A DNA stretch of 64,000 nucleotides from an uncultured Clostridia bacterium (GTDB lineage Bacteria > Bacillota > Clostridia > TANB77 > CAG-508): contig CALXYJ010000001.1 in assembly GCA_944392945.1 (NCBI GenBank), positions 62,001 to 126,000 of the forward strand, written 5' to 3'. The position numbers were made by a program, and so were the translations under genes. Positions 62,377-64,000 of this stretch are shown one piece after another (position 1 is the stretch's first letter; each line of letters opens with the position of its first letter). The notes beneath the pieces were generated by a model. The model searched no databases. It saw only the letters and a program-made list of their open reading frames with translations, and was not told the DNA's origin.

Positions 62377-64000
62377 ATGAAAGAATATATAAAAAAATAT
62401 TATAAATATTATTTAATAATAATATTTATCGCTATTATGCTAACATCAGCATTACTAGTTAATGGACTGCCAGATGCTCATGATGTAGATGCACATATGG
62501 CAAGAGCTGTAGGGACAGGTAAGGCATTAAAAGAAGGACAAGTTCCGCCATTGGTTGTATCTGATTATGTAAATGGATTTGGATTTGCATGGAACCTATT
62601 TTATCCGCCATTAGCACCATATATTATGACCATATTAAAGCTTTTTGTAGCTACTTATCAAAATGCTTTAAAATTATTAATTATGATATTTATGTGCATA
62701 TCTGGAATAGCTATGTTTAAGTTAATGGAAGAGATAACAGGAAAGAAAAAAGTTTCTTTGCTAGCTTCAATAATATATATGTGTGCACCATATTTATTAA
62801 TAGATATATATATTAGAATGGCAGTGGGAGAAATATTATCATATGCTTTATTTCCAGTACTATTTTTAGGAATACATAATTTATTTTATGGAAGTGGAAA
62901 AAAGCATACTTTAATTACAGTAGGAGCAGTGGGAATATTGTTATCCCATAATATTAGTGCAATATTTGCGATTGGCTTATCAGTTATTTATGTCTTGTTT
63001 AATATAAAAAGATTAAATAATAAAGAAATATGGAAGAAAATAGGAATTAATGTAGTTTTTATAATATTAATAGTTGGATTTTTTTATCTTCCATTATTAC
63101 AGGCTAAAAATTCAATAAATTATGCGGTATTTGAATATGGAACAATGGCAACATTAAATTCGCTAAAAGATAATGTAGTATATTTATCACAAATATTATT
63201 TGGAAAAATGCAAACAGGTTATAGTAATCCAATAATTATTTCTAAAAATGTAGATTGGGATATGTGTATGCAAATAGGATTGTATATTGTTATACCACTT
63301 TTATTTACACCATTTGTTTATAAAAAAATCGATAAAAAATTTAGAAAAAATTATTTACTCACTTTAGTAATTGGTCTTTTTGCAATATTTGCATCAACTC
63401 CATTATTTCCATATAATATATTGCCTAAACAAATAGCTGTAATTCAGTTTCCATGGAGATTTTTGCATATTGCAACATTTGCATTATCTATTATAGCAAC
63501 AATTAATATATATAAAGTATTCGAGCAAATAAGATTGCAAGAAATAATGATATTTACAATTATAATATTAGTGTATATTTCACCACTAATATTTGTAAAT
63601 AATTTTAATACAAGAATAACAGATGAAGTATATACAGGGGAAGAGGAATTAAATCCAGATGATAAGTCTACAAAAAGCTCAGCAATGTTAGAATATTTAC
63701 CACTTAAAGCATACGAAAATATAGAGTACATAAAAAATAGAAGCCAAGATGTTGTAGTTATAGAAGGAAACATACAAATAACAGAGCAAAATAAAAATGG
63801 TTCAAATATGAATATAAAATTCACAAATGCAAGTAATAAATCTAGCATAGAATTACCATATATTTATTATCCGGGATATGAGATAAAAATAAATGGAGAA
63901 AAAATTGATTATTATGAATCAGAAAATGGATTTGTTAAATTAGATATACCAGAAAATACTAGTGGAGAGATAGTAGTAAAATATACAGGAACAATACTTG
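62377..64000 (+). CDS. Multi-pass GT-C-like membrane protein (YfhO-type/6-PTPS-related), partial
   Basis: The frame opens at ATG 62377, behind AAGGA and 16 bases after prs, and is still open at the window end (541 codons in view). The first membrane helix (residues 12-32) is followed by an outer loop with DAHDVDAHMAR, the acidic motif common to GT-C glycosyltransferases. FAWNLFYPPLAPYI and about ten more helices follow. From about residue 410 on, an outer beta-rich part reads YYPGYEIKINGEKID. This C-terminal pattern is the same as in the YfhO part of the 52407 gene, so both may transfer sugars from undecaprenyl phosphate outside the cell. Confidence 0.75.
   Translation, partial: MKEYIKKYYKYYLIIIFIAIMLTSALLVNGLPDAHDVDAHMARAVGTGKALKEGQVPPLVVSDYVNGFGFAWNLFYPPLAPYIMTILKLFVATYQNALKLLIMIFMCISGIAMFKLMEEITGKKKVSLLASIIYMCAPYLLIDIYIRMAVGEILSYALFPVLFLGIHNLFYGSGKKHTLITVGAVGILLSHNISAIFAIGLSVIYVLFNIKRLNNKEIWKKIGINVVFIILIVGFFYLPLLQAKNSINYAVFEYGTMATLNSLKDNVVYLSQILFGKMQTGYSNPIIISKNVDWDMCMQIGLYIVIPLLFTPFVYKKIDKKFRKNYLLTLVIGLFAIFASTPLFPYNILPKQIAVIQFPWRFLHIATFALSIIATINIYKVFEQIRLQEIMIFTIIILVYISPLIFVNNFNTRITDEVYTGEEELNPDDKSTKSSAMLEYLPLKAYENIEYIKNRSQDVVVIEGNIQITEQNKNGSNMNIKFTNASNKSSIELPYIYYPGYEIKINGEKIDYYESENGFVKLDIPENTSGEIVVKYTGTIL

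Overview
The window is about 64 kb of very AT-rich DNA whose genes read as a spore-forming, Gram-positive Clostridia-type bacterium. It carries SpoIIP and SpoVT, sortases, a TagGH/Wzm-Wzt-type exporter, and strong AGGAGG ribosome-binding sites. Promoters are mostly sigma-A type with 17-bp spacers. An uncultured gut Firmicute is the likeliest source, but this is inferred from gene content and composition, not from a marker gene.

Layout. Positions 1-5.6 kb hold housekeeping and house-cleaning genes: the end of tcdA, a Nudix protein with a degenerate motif, a hotdog thioesterase, a prolyl-tRNA deacylase, RdgB, a HAD protein and a flavodoxin-like protein. They are followed by a decayed kinase remnant, dinD under a LexA-type operator, and a frameshifted Nudix gene. 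Positions 5.6-10.1 kb hold asnB on the minus strand, a GT4 glycosyltransferase, a YlbF-family protein and a membrane zinc protease. Positions 10.1-18.8 kb hold the recJ-relA-MBL-hisS operon, spoIIP and pyk. Positions 18.9-25.3 kb hold an odd higher-GC small gene, unknown proteins, mreB and recD2. Positions 25.4-29.3 kb hold a small foreign-looking ORF, comF, spoVT, a short alanyl-tRNA synthetase and a HIT protein. Positions 29.4-37.8 kb hold two sortases, a yybP-ykoY (Mn2+) riboswitch before a P-type ATPase, a polysaccharide deacetylase, an acyl-ACP thioesterase and an acyl-CoA synthetase. From 37.8 kb to the end lies a surface-polysaccharide and cell-wall cluster. It has PssD/PssE, many GT2 and GT4 enzymes, an O-antigen-ligase-like protein, an ABC exporter, a GtrA-YfhO fusion with a CsbB-like partner, a beta-trefoil-repeat glucosaminidase, a cadherin-like surface protein, prs and a partial GT-C-like membrane protein.

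Most striking observation. Three conserved genes, asnB, comF and spoVT, are each split by a +1 frameshift. In all three the break sits exactly at an in-frame CGG codon. Skipping the C and reading GGU or GGA (Gly) restores the conserved protein. In asnB and spoVT the restored glycine is a recognised family residue. By eye I find no in-frame CGG in any other recognisable gene of the window, about 18,000 codons. The only exception is a 56-codon, compositionally foreign ORF. This suggests that CGG is unassigned or unreadable in this organism and directs +1 frameshifting. Ordinary frameshift decay or sequence error remains possible and can be tested.
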